A DNA stretch of 43,474 bases from a bacterium (GTDB taxonomy: Bacteria; Planctomycetota; JADGBV01): positions 1 through 43,474 of the forward strand of contig JAHFOS010000017.1 in NCBI GenBank assembly GCA_023261545.1, written 5' to 3'. The notes under the pieces are model-generated. The model saw only the letters and a program-made list of their open reading frames with translations, ran no database searches and was not told where the DNA came from. How positions within the stretch are numbered: position 1 is the stretch's first letter; every line of letters begins with the position of its first letter. Position numbers and translations under genes: made by a program. Shown in pieces: positions 1 through 7,948 of this stretch.

Positions 1-728
1 CCGCCTTTGGCGACGGAAAGCAGCAGCTTGGCGTCTATATCTTCGTCCACCGCGAAGGAGGCATCGCCGGCAAGGAATTCGCGGACGGCGGTGCAGACGT
101 TGTCGCCAACGGACCAAGGGCGATCCGCGGAGAACTCCTCCGGCATAGATTCGATGATGGTGTCAAAAGCCACCATATAGCTTTGCGGCGTCACCAAGGG
201 CCCGTAAGTTCGGAGTTCCTGAAGGACATGGTCGTGCGTGTGATTGGAATCCAGGCAGACCAGGACCCGTTCGGCCTGGCGGGCGTGATCGCGAACCTGC
301 CGCAAGACCTCGGGGGAGATGGAGGAGCCCTCGATCATGGAGATCCTCCCGTTCATGGGATGACTCGTGATTTCCCTACGGTTGTGCGCGCGTATATCCA
401 CGTCAATTCCGACCACCTTGCCCTGGCCGACCAGCTCCAGCATGGACGCGTAAAAAATCAGTGACCCGCCGTGCGCGACGCCTGTTTCTATAATCAGATC
501 CGGCCGCACCTTCCAAATGATCTCCTGCATGGCGCAAATATCCTGGGGAAATTGGATGATGGGCCGGCCCAGCCAGGAGAAATTGTAGGAATACTTGCTC
601 AGCATGGCCTGAGTCATGAAACGTTCCGCCGTGCTCTTCAATTCGGTTCGCTCGCGATAGGAGCGGATGCGCTCCAGTCGCTCCAGCTTGAACTGTTCGA
701 CGGGATCCAGGCTGTCGCGGGAGGGCAA
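1..728 (-). CDS. Cephalosporin hydroxylase (CmcI)-like SAM-dependent enzyme, partial at left edge
   Basis: The reverse strand is open from a TTG at 728 to the left edge. The translation shows the CmcI-family blocks YSYNFSWLGRPIIQFPQD, then PDLIIETGVAHGGS (the SAM-binding glycine loop of a Rossmann-like methyltransferase fold) and CLDSNHTHDHV. It ends in DEDIDAKLLLSVAKGG, close to the usual family C-terminus, so probably only about 5-15 residues are missing. Family members are cephalosporin 7-hydroxylases/methyltransferases or, more often, uncharacterised enzymes in glycan and natural-product loci; the substrate here is unknown. TTG 728 is chosen because the family N-terminus (DPVEQFKLERLERI) lies upstream of the first ATG (617), an in-frame stop is near 775, and AAGG sits about 7 nt before the TTG. 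Confidence 0.82.
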   Translation of the reverse strand, partial: MPSRDSLDPVEQFKLERLERIRSYRERTELKSTAERFMTQAMLSKYSYNFSWLGRPIIQFPQDICAMQEIIWKVRPDLIIETGVAHGGSLIFYASMLELVGQGKVVGIDVDIRAHNRREITSHPMNGRISMIEGSSISPEVLRQVRDHARQAERVLVCLDSNHTHDHVLQELRTYGPLVTPQSYMVAFDTIIESMPEEFSADRPWSVGDNVCTAVREFLAGDASFAVDEDIDAKLLLSVAKG

Positions 729-982
729 TAAACGACCTTGCGGGTATGCCGATGAAAACGGGCAATCTTACCTATAGCCGCTCTCCCGCAATACTAGCGG
801 CGAAGGCTGCCCGGCCACGGGACTGTCCATTTCCCGGCCTGAAATCGTGGCCGTTGGCTTTCCTTTTAGGCGTAGAGCGGTTTTTTGGAGGGGCGCGGTC
901 ACCCCTTGTCTGGGGGCCTGCCGGTGTTTCGTTGGACGAGCGGTGGACGCCGTTGCACGCCAGGGGGGCCATTGCAACTGTA

Positions 983-1010
983 TTGTCTCCTTGCATCTGG
1001 GGCCTATAAT
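983..1010 (+). promoter_or_regulatory. Sigma70-type promoter for the gspC-like gene
   Basis: TTGTCT at 983-988 and a perfect TATAAT at 1005-1010 are separated by 16 bp. Transcription would start near 1017, about 16 nt before the proposed TTG start at 1033. The 729-1032 gap otherwise holds no gene I can support; the open frame extending upstream to 847 has no ribosome site and would place coding sequence over this promoter. Confidence 0.6.
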
Positions 1011-1032
1011 AAGGGGCCCTGGAGCGGCCGTC

Positions 1033-2133
1033 TTGAAACTCAGCCACCTTCGTCTGCTCAGTTGGACCTTGGGCGTAACCCTGGGTCTGGGCCTGGGTTT
1101 TGGCGCTTGGAGCGCCATCGCCGCGGCGCGCGCCCTTGATTTGCCGCGCATCGAGGAGTGGAAGCCCCTGGAGCCCGATACCAGCGGCATCATGGACAAT
1201 GAGCTCATGAGCGAGCAGGACGTCACCAAGGCGCTCACCATCATCACCCAGCGCGCGTTGCCGCCCGCGCCGGTGGATGCGGCTCCCGCTCCGCCGCCGC
1301 CGCCGCCCCCCAAGCCTTTCACCCTGAAGCTGGCTTTCATCGCCTTCGACGAGAAGGAGCCGCACATGTCCATGGCCTTCATCACGGATATTCCCACCCT
1401 GGCCACCTCGCCCTTCTTCGAGAAGGACGACCTTTTCGACAGCGGCGCCAAGCTCAAGAAAATCTACAAGACGCACGTGGAGGTCCTCAAGGAGGATGGA
1501 ACCATCGAGACGCTCAGTCTGGAGAACGTCACCATCAAGCCTGGCGTGACCACGGCATCCAACGAGCCGCCGGTGCTCCGGATCGAGGCCGGCCCGCCGC
1601 CGGCACCGGCGCCGGTCCTCAAGCCGGGAATTGACCCGCTGCAATACCGCACCGAGCCCGCGACGCGCGAGGTGGTTCGCGACGAGAGTTACGGCATTGA
1701 CATCATCAAGTACGATTCCCCGCGCGAGGATATCCAGCGCTACGCCATCACCGAAAAGGACCGCGTCACCCTGGATTCCAGCAGCATGCGCCTGCTCACC
1801 GAAGTGTCGCCCGAGCTGGTGCGCGACGACAACGGTCAGGTCACGGGGATCAAGGCGCTTTTCGCCGTGGATAACCCCCTGCTCGCCAAATACGGCGTCC
1901 TGGCCAACGACGTGCTCACCCACATCAACGATGTCCCGGTCACCTCCGTTGACCAGGCCATGAAGATCTACAAGGAGCTCACCGCGGACACCCGGCGCGT
2001 CAAGCTCACCATCCAGCGCAACAAGCAGCCCATGTTCATCTTCTTCGAGATGGACGACTTCCCGCAGGTGAAGCCGCCGGCCGGAGCGGGTGGAGCTGCC
2101 ACTGCCCGGGAGAAAAGCAGCTCCTCCGGCTGA
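1033..2133 (+). CDS. GspC-like type II secretion inner-membrane protein with PDZ domain
   Basis: The 366-aa product has a short cytoplasmic start and one N-terminal membrane helix (LLSWTLGVTLGLGLGFGAW). A periplasmic proline-rich linker (APAPPPPPPPKP) follows, then a beta-rich region and a C-terminal PDZ-like domain (roughly residues 250-350, with YGVLANDVLTHINDVPVTSV). This layout is that of GspC, which links the outer-membrane secretin to the inner-membrane platform. The gspG-H-I pseudopilin genes 2 kb downstream support the role. The TTG start at 1033 is chosen because GGAG lies 8 nt upstream and a consensus promoter sits just before it. Sequence divergence from proteobacterial GspC is high, so a general PDZ-type membrane protein remains possible. 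Confidence 0.65.
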   Translation: MKLSHLRLLSWTLGVTLGLGLGFGAWSAIAAARALDLPRIEEWKPLEPDTSGIMDNELMSEQDVTKALTIITQRALPPAPVDAAPAPPPPPPPKPFTLKLAFIAFDEKEPHMSMAFITDIPTLATSPFFEKDDLFDSGAKLKKIYKTHVEVLKEDGTIETLSLENVTIKPGVTTASNEPPVLRIEAGPPPAPAPVLKPGIDPLQYRTEPATREVVRDESYGIDIIKYDSPREDIQRYAITEKDRVTLDSSSMRLLTEVSPELVRDDNGQVTGIKALFAVDNPLLAKYGVLANDVLTHINDVPVTSVDQAMKIYKELTADTRRVKLTIQRNKQPMFIFFEMDDFPQVKPPAGAGGAATAREKSSSSG

Positions 2134-2224
2134 AACGCATTTCTGACGCCTGAATCTGCACGCCTTGGTCCGTTGCATTTATCTATGTAAGCGTTCACGG
2201 CGAATCGAACCAAAGAAGAAAATC

Positions 2225-2296
2225 AACCGCGGATTACGCGGATGGCGCGGATAATTTCTTCTCTTTTCATCCGTGTTATCCGCGGTTAAAATTTTT
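2225..2296 (+). repeat. CCGCGGAT-type palindromic repeat, possible terminator of the gspC-like gene
   Basis: AACCGCGGAT (2225-2234) pairs with ATCCGCGGTT (2278-2287). Inside the arms are further copies of CGGAT on the left and ATCCG on the right, so a long imperfect hairpin forms. It is followed by a T6 run at about 2291-2296, as in a Rho-independent terminator. A related CCACAGAT palindrome occurs at 37892-37970, so this is a dispersed repeat type rather than a one-off terminator. Confidence 0.6.
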
Positions 2297-2330
2297 TCGT
2301 GAACGCTGACTTATCTCTTTGTAACTGCGC

Positions 2331-3068
2331 ATGAAAAATCCAAGCTTGGCCGGACCTCCCGCAGCGCGCGTGCTGGGCAAGATCCTCATCGCCGACGCCG
2401 GGCATAGCCGGCTGAAGCTCCATGTTTATGGCGCGGGCCGCGCCTTGCACTGGACGGCGCCGGACGTTTTCGGCTGGCCGGAGGATCCCCGTTTTTGCGG
2501 GCTCAAGGCGGCAGTGCTTATCGGCACGGCCTCGGGGCCGGCGCGCCGCCTCGCGGCGCTCTTGAAGCGCCGCGGCGAACCCCGGCTGCTGCTCGCCGGC
2601 CGGGATTGTACGCTTCCCATCCACAGCCAAGCCAAAGGTGCCGGCAGCGACCGCCTCGCCCAGGCCCTGGGCGCGCGCTTGCTACATCCCGGCCAGTCCT
2701 GTGTTATCGCCTCCGTGGGTTCGGCGTTGGTGGTGGACCACCTCGACGAGCACGGTCGGTTTCAAGGCGGGCTCATCGGCCTGGGGTTCGCCCGCTATCT
2801 CGCTGCCATGAAGGCCCTGAGTCCGGCCCTCGACGCCGGGGGGCTGCGCTCCGGCCGCTATCCGGCCCGCACGACGGCCGCCGCGGTGCTGCTGGGCTGG
2901 ATCGAGCCGGCGGCGGCCGGCATCCGTGCTCTGGCGCGCCGCACCGGTGCCGCGCATGTCCTGCTCACCGGCGGCGACGCGCGACTCTTGCAAAAACACT
3001 TGCCCGGCACGCGCCTGCACCCGCACCTCGGCGCCGACGGCGTGGCGCGGGCGCTAGGGTATCGCTAG
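2331..3068 (+). CDS. coaX: Type III pantothenate kinase
   Basis: CoaX phosphorylates pantothenate in the first step of coenzyme A synthesis. The 245-aa length is typical. ADAGHSRLKL (about residues 21-30) corresponds to the N-terminal phosphate-binding DxGN(S/T)R loop. GSDRLAQALGA (about 104-114) is the conserved GxDR helix, SVGSALVVDHLDEHGRFQGG (from about 127) is the second nucleotide/substrate motif and LLTGGDA lies near the C-terminus. Two motif positions are unusual: His replaces Asn in the first loop, and VGSALVVD replaces the common GTATTxD. The fold therefore looks intact but divergent. The stop overlaps the stop of dprA by 4 bp in convergent orientation. Confidence 0.78.
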   Translation: MKNPSLAGPPAARVLGKILIADAGHSRLKLHVYGAGRALHWTAPDVFGWPEDPRFCGLKAAVLIGTASGPARRLAALLKRRGEPRLLLAGRDCTLPIHSQAKGAGSDRLAQALGARLLHPGQSCVIASVGSALVVDHLDEHGRFQGGLIGLGFARYLAAMKALSPALDAGGLRSGRYPARTTAAAVLLGWIEPAAAGIRALARRTGAAHVLLTGGDARLLQKHLPGTRLHPHLGADGVARALGYR

Positions 3069-4174
3069 GCCTTGCCCAGGGCGTAATACCCGCCCGGGAG
3101 CTTGCTGGCGGCGCCGGCGGCCACGGCCTTCATGAGCCGCGCGGAGAGTTCTCCGGGTTCGAGGCCGCTCAATTCGGCGAGTGCGTCGAAGGATCGCGGC
3201 GTGCCGTCGAGGCCGGGGATCGCGGGAAGGCCTGCCGTGGCTTCTCCCGGCGCCGCTGGGGCGAGTTCGCCATTTTGGGTTCCGACACCTGGGGTGCTGG
3301 CCGCTTTTATTTCAAAAATATCGCGGTAAAACTCGATGACGTCCTCGGGATCCTCGGCGAGCTGCGCGCCGTCCTTGATCAGCCGATGGCAGCCGCGCGT
3401 GCTTTCCTTGCCCACTTGTCCGGGCAGCGCGAAGACGTCGCGACCCTGGTCCAGGGCCCAGCGGGCGGTGGCCAGGCTGCCGCTCTTGAGGCCGGCCTCC
3501 ACCACGAAGATGCCGAGGCCGAAAGCGCTGATGAGCCGGTTGCGCCAGGGGAAATTGCCCCGCAGCGGCGCGGTGCCCGGCGGGAACTCGCTCACCAGGG
3601 CTCCGGCGCGGGCGGCGAGGACGAAGAGCTCGCCGTTCTCTTGGGGATAGACGCGATCGATGCCGGTGCCGAGGATACCCACGGCGCTGGCGCCGCTTTT
3701 GAGACAGGCCTCCATGGCCGCGGCGTCAATGCCGCGCGCGGCGCCGCTCACGATGACGAAGCCCGCGGCGGCGAGCCCGGTGGCGAAGCGCTGCGCCTGC
3801 TGCAGGCCGTAGAGCGAGGGGTGGCGCGTGCCGATGATGGCCATGGCCGGGGTTGCGGTCGGCGGCAACTTGCCGCGCACGTAGAGCAGGTGCGGAGGGT
3901 CCTCGGCGTCCAGGAATCCCGGCGGGTACTCTGGGTCCTCGCGCAGCACCAGGCTCACGCCCTCGGACGCCAGGCGCGCGGCCAGTCCCTCGCGCGCGCA
4001 GCGTTCCGCGGCTTCCCCGAGGCGCCGCTGCTCCTCCGGCAGCAGGCCGTCGGGCGCGGGCGCATCGGAAAACAGGCACAGCGCCCCGCCGCCCGCGGCG
4101 AGGAGAGCGTTCTGGCGCGCGGGGCTGAGGCCCACCGCGGCGTTCAGGACCAGCCGGGCTTCCCGCTCATTCAC
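3065..4174 (-). CDS. dprA: DNA processing protein DprA/Smf
   Basis: DprA loads RecA onto incoming single-stranded DNA during natural transformation. The 369-aa protein has an N-terminal helical region, then the Rossmann-like DprA core: AIIGTRHPSLYG (about 112-123), VSGAARGIDAAAM, GILGTGIDRVYPQEN, SEFPPGTAPLRGNFPWRNR and VVEAGLKSGSLATARWALDQGRDVFALPG. The C-terminal 60 residues (from LDGTPRSFDALAELSGL) form the winged-helix domain seen in many DprA proteins. A low-complexity Ala/Pro/Gly linker separates core and winged helix. Flanking genes are convergent (coaX) and divergent (gspG). Confidence 0.93.
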   Translation of the reverse strand: MNEREARLVLNAAVGLSPARQNALLAAGGGALCLFSDAPAPDGLLPEEQRRLGEAAERCAREGLAARLASEGVSLVLREDPEYPPGFLDAEDPPHLLYVRGKLPPTATPAMAIIGTRHPSLYGLQQAQRFATGLAAAGFVIVSGAARGIDAAAMEACLKSGASAVGILGTGIDRVYPQENGELFVLAARAGALVSEFPPGTAPLRGNFPWRNRLISAFGLGIFVVEAGLKSGSLATARWALDQGRDVFALPGQVGKESTRGCHRLIKDGAQLAEDPEDVIEFYRDIFEIKAASTPGVGTQNGELAPAAPGEATAGLPAIPGLDGTPRSFDALAELSGLEPGELSARLMKAVAAGAASKLPGGYYALGKA

Positions 4175-4254
4175 TCCGGCATTCTGGCTCGGGTCCGACT
4201 TTCGCCATCCTGTTCACGGTTGCGCCGCCGCCGCGCGCGGGTACAATCGGGTTC

Positions 4255-4674
4255 ATGAAGAAGCTGGTGTTGAGACGCAGGACGCGGCGCTTCTCGCTGC
4301 TCGAGATCATGGTGGTCGTGGTGATCATCGGCCTGCTCGCGGGGCTCGTCATCACCAACGCCATCGGCCAGGGCGAGGAGGCCAAGGTCCAGATCACCAA
4401 AGCCACCCTGAGCCAGGTGGGCGACGCCCTGAAGCTCCACAAGATGAAGTATGGCACTTTCCCCAATAACGAGGGGGGACTGGGCGTGCTCTGCGAGGGC
4501 AGCAACCCCTTGCTGGACAAGAAACCTACGGATGCGTGGAACCACGACATCCACTACATGAACCCCGGAACTCAGGGCGCCCCCTTCGACGTGTGGTCCC
4601 TGGGCGCCGACGGCGTGGAAGGGGGCGACGGGGTGAACGCGGATATCTACTTCAACAGGGAAGAGAAACACTGA
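4255..4674 (+). CDS. gspG: Type II secretion major pseudopilin GspG
   Basis: GspG is the main subunit of the periplasmic pseudopilus that drives type II secretion. The 139-aa protein starts with a basic leader (MKKLVLRRRTRR), then FSLLEIMVVVVIIGLLAGLV, the class III signal with Glu at +5 of the mature protein. The C-terminal domain has the GspG pattern YGTFPNNEGGLGVLCEG, PTDAWNHDIHYMNPG and WSLGADGVEGG. The residue before the cleavage site is Arg, not the usual Gly. It is the first gene of a compact gspG-H-I operon; gspH begins 17 nt downstream. Confidence 0.93.
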   Translation: MKKLVLRRRTRRFSLLEIMVVVVIIGLLAGLVITNAIGQGEEAKVQITKATLSQVGDALKLHKMKYGTFPNNEGGLGVLCEGSNPLLDKKPTDAWNHDIHYMNPGTQGAPFDVWSLGADGVEGGDGVNADIYFNREEKH

Positions 4675-4691
4675 CCCGCAAGGGGACGCGC

Positions 4692-5240
4692 ATGCGCCGC
4701 GCAGCGTCCAGCGTCCGGTTCACCCTTATCGAGATCATGGTGGTGACGGTGCTGGTCGGGTTGCTGGTTTCCGTGGCGGTCATCAAACTGGACAGCCTGC
4801 TTCCCAGTTACCGGCTCAAGAAGCACGTGCATGGGGTGGCGGACGCCATTGAGATAGCCTTCTCCGAGGCGGCGGTTGAGGGCCGCGAGCTGGAACTCCA
4901 TTTCGACGCCGAGAAGCGCCTGACCATCCTGGATTATCCCGCCTCCGAGGAAGCCGAGGTCGAAAATATTTTCGACAACCCCCCGCCGGAACCGCTGAAA
5001 TCGGACGAGCCGCCGGCGCCCTTCTACTCCCTGGAGTGGGAGCAGGGGGTGAGCCTGACGCAACTGGAAATTGATTCCAGCGACGGCGAAACCAAGGAGT
5101 CCATCCTCTTCAGCCCCATGGGCTATGCCGACGGCGCGCGCATCACCTTCAAAGAGCAAGGCGGTGCCGAGCAGACCCTTGAACTCTGGTCGCTCACTGG
5201 CAAGGTCATCATCCATGACTTGCAGCAACGGGAGTACTGA
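4692..5240 (+). CDS. gspH: GspH-like minor pseudopilin
   Basis: The 182-aa protein has a short leader (MRRAASSVR) and the prepilin helix FTLIEIMVVTVLVGLLVSVA, followed by a soluble domain of beta strands rich in acidic residues (VENIFDNPPPEPLKSDEPPAP). GspH is a minor pseudopilin near the tip of the secretion pseudopilus. The start at 4692 is preceded by AAGGGG at good spacing; the longer open frame back to 4536 overlaps gspG and is not used. Arg, not Gly, precedes the cleaved Phe. Assignment to GspH rather than another minor pseudopilin rests on its position between gspG and a GspI-like gene. Confidence 0.75.
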   Translation: MRRAASSVRFTLIEIMVVTVLVGLLVSVAVIKLDSLLPSYRLKKHVHGVADAIEIAFSEAAVEGRELELHFDAEKRLTILDYPASEEAEVENIFDNPPPEPLKSDEPPAPFYSLEWEQGVSLTQLEIDSSDGETKESILFSPMGYADGARITFKEQGGAEQTLELWSLTGKVIIHDLQQREY

Positions 5241-5343
5241 CACGCATAGACGGGGAGGGGTTTCCATTTTCCACGCGCCTTGGTTCCAGCAGCTTGGGGG
5301 GGCGGGTGCGGCGGCACGGCCCGCCAAACGGCGCACGCGCACG

Positions 5344-5829
5344 ATGCAGCGCAGCTTCACCCTCATGGAGCTGATGCTCGCCATCGCCATTTTCGCCGTG
5401 GCCGCCCTGGTGCTCATTGACCAGCGCAACCAGAGCTTCGCCCACTCCTACAACGCCATCCACTTGCTGCGCGCCCAGGAAATTGTGGACGAGGTGTTGC
5501 AGCGCTACCGCCTCTACCCCTTTTCCAAGGAGCCGCTGCCCATCGAGACGGACTACCACCCCTACGAGGTCAAGGTGGAGGTGAGCGAAGAGTCCATCAA
5601 CATCTGGCCCGAGGAGTGGCGCTTGGAGCCGGAGTTCATCACCGAGGAGGAAAAAAAGAAAACGCGCGTCGTCCTGCGCATCAGCGTGGACGTCTCCTAT
5701 CCCGCGTACTCGGCCCAGGGCGAGAGCATGAGCACCTACCACATTTCCACCCTGGTGCGCCACATCGAGCTCGAGAAGAAAGACGAGGTCGGGGCCCGGA
5801 CTCCGGGCACGCCGCCGGCCAAGAAATGA
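5344..5829 (+). CDS. gspI: GspI-like minor pseudopilin
   Basis: The 161-aa protein begins MQRS then FTLMELMLAIAIFAVAALVL, a type III prepilin signal with a three- or four-residue leader. The mature part has an extended helix (LLRAQEIVDEVLQRY) and a small beta domain, as in GspI, and a charged tail (ELEKKDEVGARTPG). Ser or Arg precedes the cleaved Phe, again without Gly. The start at 5344 gives a normal prepilin leader; the open frame upstream to 5071 overlaps gspH and is not supported. GspI versus another minor pseudopilin is inferred from gene order. No gspJ or gspK follows. Confidence 0.68.
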   Translation: MQRSFTLMELMLAIAIFAVAALVLIDQRNQSFAHSYNAIHLLRAQEIVDEVLQRYRLYPFSKEPLPIETDYHPYEVKVEVSEESINIWPEEWRLEPEFITEEEKKKTRVVLRISVDVSYPAYSAQGESMSTYHISTLVRHIELEKKDEVGARTPGTPPAKK

Positions 5830-6015
5830 AGCCAAAAACAGAATTGGCAATTTCGTCTGTTTTCTTCGTGTCTTCCCCGCGCTCTCCGCGTCTCCGCGTG
5901 CAAGAAGATGGCTGCGTTTGGCGATGGCGTGAAAAGTGAAAAAGAAGATGGGGATTTGTTCGGAGCGGGGGGAAGCTGTTGACGACTTTTTTGATTCCGG
6001 TTTCGCCGGGTTAGC

Positions 6016-7833
6016 ATGAAGCCCAAGCTGCTTTATGTCATCACGCGACTGGTGGCCGGCGGAGCGCAGCATTTGCTGCTCGATCTCGTCGAGCACCTGC
6101 GCGGGGAGTACGACATCCACATCGCCGCCGGTCCCGAGACCGGACACGAGGGCAGCCTTTGGAACGAGGCCAGGATGCTGTTGCCGGAGGGGCATGTCCA
6201 CGTGTGCCGCCAGTTGGTGCGCAACGTGCGGCCACACCGCGACCTGCGCGCCTATTTCGAGCTGCTGCGCCTGATACGCGCCCTGAAACCCGACATCGTC
6301 CACACCCACACCAGCAAAGCGGGCTTCCTGGGGCGCCTAGCGGCGCACCGTGCCGGCGTGCCGCGCATCGTGCATTCCACCCATGGGCTCATCTTCCACA
6401 AGGAGGCCAACATCCCCGGCGTGAGCGGGCACCTGCTGGTCCTTTTCTTTTTCAAAATCATGGAGCGCATGGCCGGTCAGCGCTGCCATGCCATCGTCTG
6501 CTTGAGCGAGCGCGAGGTCGGCGACGTGCTGCGCCTCGACCTCGGCCCTTCGCACACCGTGACCTGCATCCCCAATGGCGCCGACCTCGCCCCCTTTGCC
6601 ACCATCCCGCGCGCGCGCGAAGACTGGCGTCAGCGTGAAGTCCGCATCGGCGCCGCCGGACGCCTCAACAGGGAAAAGGGCTACGATCTGCTGTTGCGCG
6701 CCTTCCGGCATCTGCTCGACCGCTTTCCCAACCTGTGCCTGGAAATCGCCGGCTCCGGCCCGCTGCTGGGCAAACTCCAGAAGATGGTCGCCGCGCTGGG
6801 GCTTGAAGGCAAGGTGGTGTTTCGCGGCTACATCAAGGACATGCGCTCGTTCCTGGCGGGCCTCGATATTTTCATGCTCAGCAGCCACTATGAGGGCTTC
6901 GGCCTGGTGCTCATCGAGGCCATGGCGGCGGGTCTGCCCGTGGTGGCCACCGACGTGGGCGGCGTGGCCGAGGTGCTGGACGGCGGCAAGGCCGGCACCG
7001 TGGTGCCGCCCGGCTTCGAGGCGGACCTCGCCATCGCCGTGGAGTACCTGCTCGTCCATCCAGGCTTCGCTTTTGAGCTGGGACAAAAGGGCCGGAGTCA
7101 TGCGCTCGCGAACTACTCCATGGATCACATGATCCAGGCGCACCGGCGCATCTACCGTGGCGATAAGCGGCCTCCCTTGGCGGAGCCGGTTTCCGGCCCG
7201 CGCCACGCCGTGGACCTGCACCTCCACACCCTGAACGGTGCCGCCAGCCGCGCCGACGTGGACGCCATCCTGGTCGCGGCCTTTCGTTGCGGCCTCAAGG
7301 CGGTCGTCCTCACTGGACATGGCAAGGTGGCGGGCGCGTTGGAGGCGCGCCGTCGCGCGCCCGTGGGGCTCATGGTCATTCCCGGCGTCGAAGTCCGCAG
7401 CGATGCCGGCGACCTCATTGGCCTCTTCGTGGAGCGGCCCATCACCGCTACGCATTTCAAGGACGTCATCGCCGAAATTCGCGCCCAGGACGGACTGGTC
7501 TATCTCCCCCATCCTTTCCGCGACCGCAGCAGCGTCACCACCGAGGTCGCCGCCGGCGTGGATATCGTCGAGGTCTGCAATGGCCGGTTCAACAAATCCG
7601 ATGGCCAGGGTATCGAGTTCGGCGACATGGCCCTGGTCAACTTCGCGCGCGCCTACCGCAAGACCGGCGTGGGCGCCTCCGACGGCCTGGAGCTCGCCGA
7701 TATCGGCCGCGTGCAGACGATACTGCCGCCCTTTGCCAACGAAGCCGAACTGCGCGCCCTGCTCAAAAGCGGACGTATCTTCCCCGTGCGCAAAGACGGC
7801 GAATGGGTGGCGGCAACGCTGGTGGAGGTGTGA
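6016..7833 (+). CDS. Family 4 glycosyltransferase fused to a C-terminal PHP metal-dependent hydrolase domain
   Basis: The 605-aa protein has two parts. Residues 1 to about 380 are a GT-B family 4 glycosyltransferase: VITRLVAGGAQHLLLDL at the N-terminus, GRLNREKGYDLLLRAF in the hinge, and EGFGLVLIEAMAAGLPVVAT (about residue 293 on), the E-x7-E donor-binding motif. Residues about 398-600 form a PHP domain: DLHLHT, VLTGHGK, MVIPGVEV, VYLPHPF and GVGASDG. The PHP metal ligands are mostly kept, but motif II reads TGH rather than TDH and the usual His after the last Asp is Gly. The fusion suggests a sugar transfer step coupled to phosphoester hydrolysis in envelope glycan synthesis; that is inference. 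No frameshift is visible at the junction. The 186-bp gap before it holds only an A-rich stretch and a CTCCGCGT mini-repeat near 5885. Confidence 0.85.
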   Translation: MKPKLLYVITRLVAGGAQHLLLDLVEHLRGEYDIHIAAGPETGHEGSLWNEARMLLPEGHVHVCRQLVRNVRPHRDLRAYFELLRLIRALKPDIVHTHTSKAGFLGRLAAHRAGVPRIVHSTHGLIFHKEANIPGVSGHLLVLFFFKIMERMAGQRCHAIVCLSEREVGDVLRLDLGPSHTVTCIPNGADLAPFATIPRAREDWRQREVRIGAAGRLNREKGYDLLLRAFRHLLDRFPNLCLEIAGSGPLLGKLQKMVAALGLEGKVVFRGYIKDMRSFLAGLDIFMLSSHYEGFGLVLIEAMAAGLPVVATDVGGVAEVLDGGKAGTVVPPGFEADLAIAVEYLLVHPGFAFELGQKGRSHALANYSMDHMIQAHRRIYRGDKRPPLAEPVSGPRHAVDLHLHTLNGAASRADVDAILVAAFRCGLKAVVLTGHGKVAGALEARRRAPVGLMVIPGVEVRSDAGDLIGLFVERPITATHFKDVIAEIRAQDGLVYLPHPFRDRSSVTTEVAAGVDIVEVCNGRFNKSDGQGIEFGDMALVNFARAYRKTGVGASDGLELADIGRVQTILPPFANEAELRALLKSGRIFPVRKDGEWVAATLVEV

Positions 7834-7901
7834 AGGGCATGGGGTTGTGCATTGTGCAAATGGGATCCCAAAGCGGCGGTGCAACAATTCGCCTTATTTT
7901 T

Positions 7902-7929
7902 TTGCATTTTGGATCGGCTGAACTATTAC
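7902..7929 (+). promoter_or_regulatory. Putative promoter for the C26 hydrolase gene
   Basis: TTGCAT (7902-7907) and TATTAC (7924-7929) with a 16-bp spacer lie 20 bp before the ATG at 7949. The -10 matches the consensus in four of six bases. Confidence 0.35.
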
Positions 7930-7948
7930 GCGGCGGCGGCATCAGATC

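Noticed and set aside
403-765. 120-aa minus-strand frame
   Set aside because: It is out of frame with the clear CmcI-like coding sequence on the same strand.
772-2178. 468-aa antisense frame opposite the gspC-like gene
   Set aside because: It is His/Val/Asp/Leu-rich, as expected from the complement of GC-rich coding sequence. It has no domain, and it overlaps the promoter and start region of a supported gene.
2495-4258. 587-aa plus-strand frame over coaX and dprA
   Set aside because: It runs through two well-recognised genes and its product is Arg/Ala/Gly-rich low complexity. It is a shadow of codon bias.
5870-5915. CTCCGCGT mini-repeats between gspI and the glycosyltransferase gene
   Set aside because: Only two short units; this kind of phrase is common in intergenic DNA of many bacteria and no clear structure is formed.
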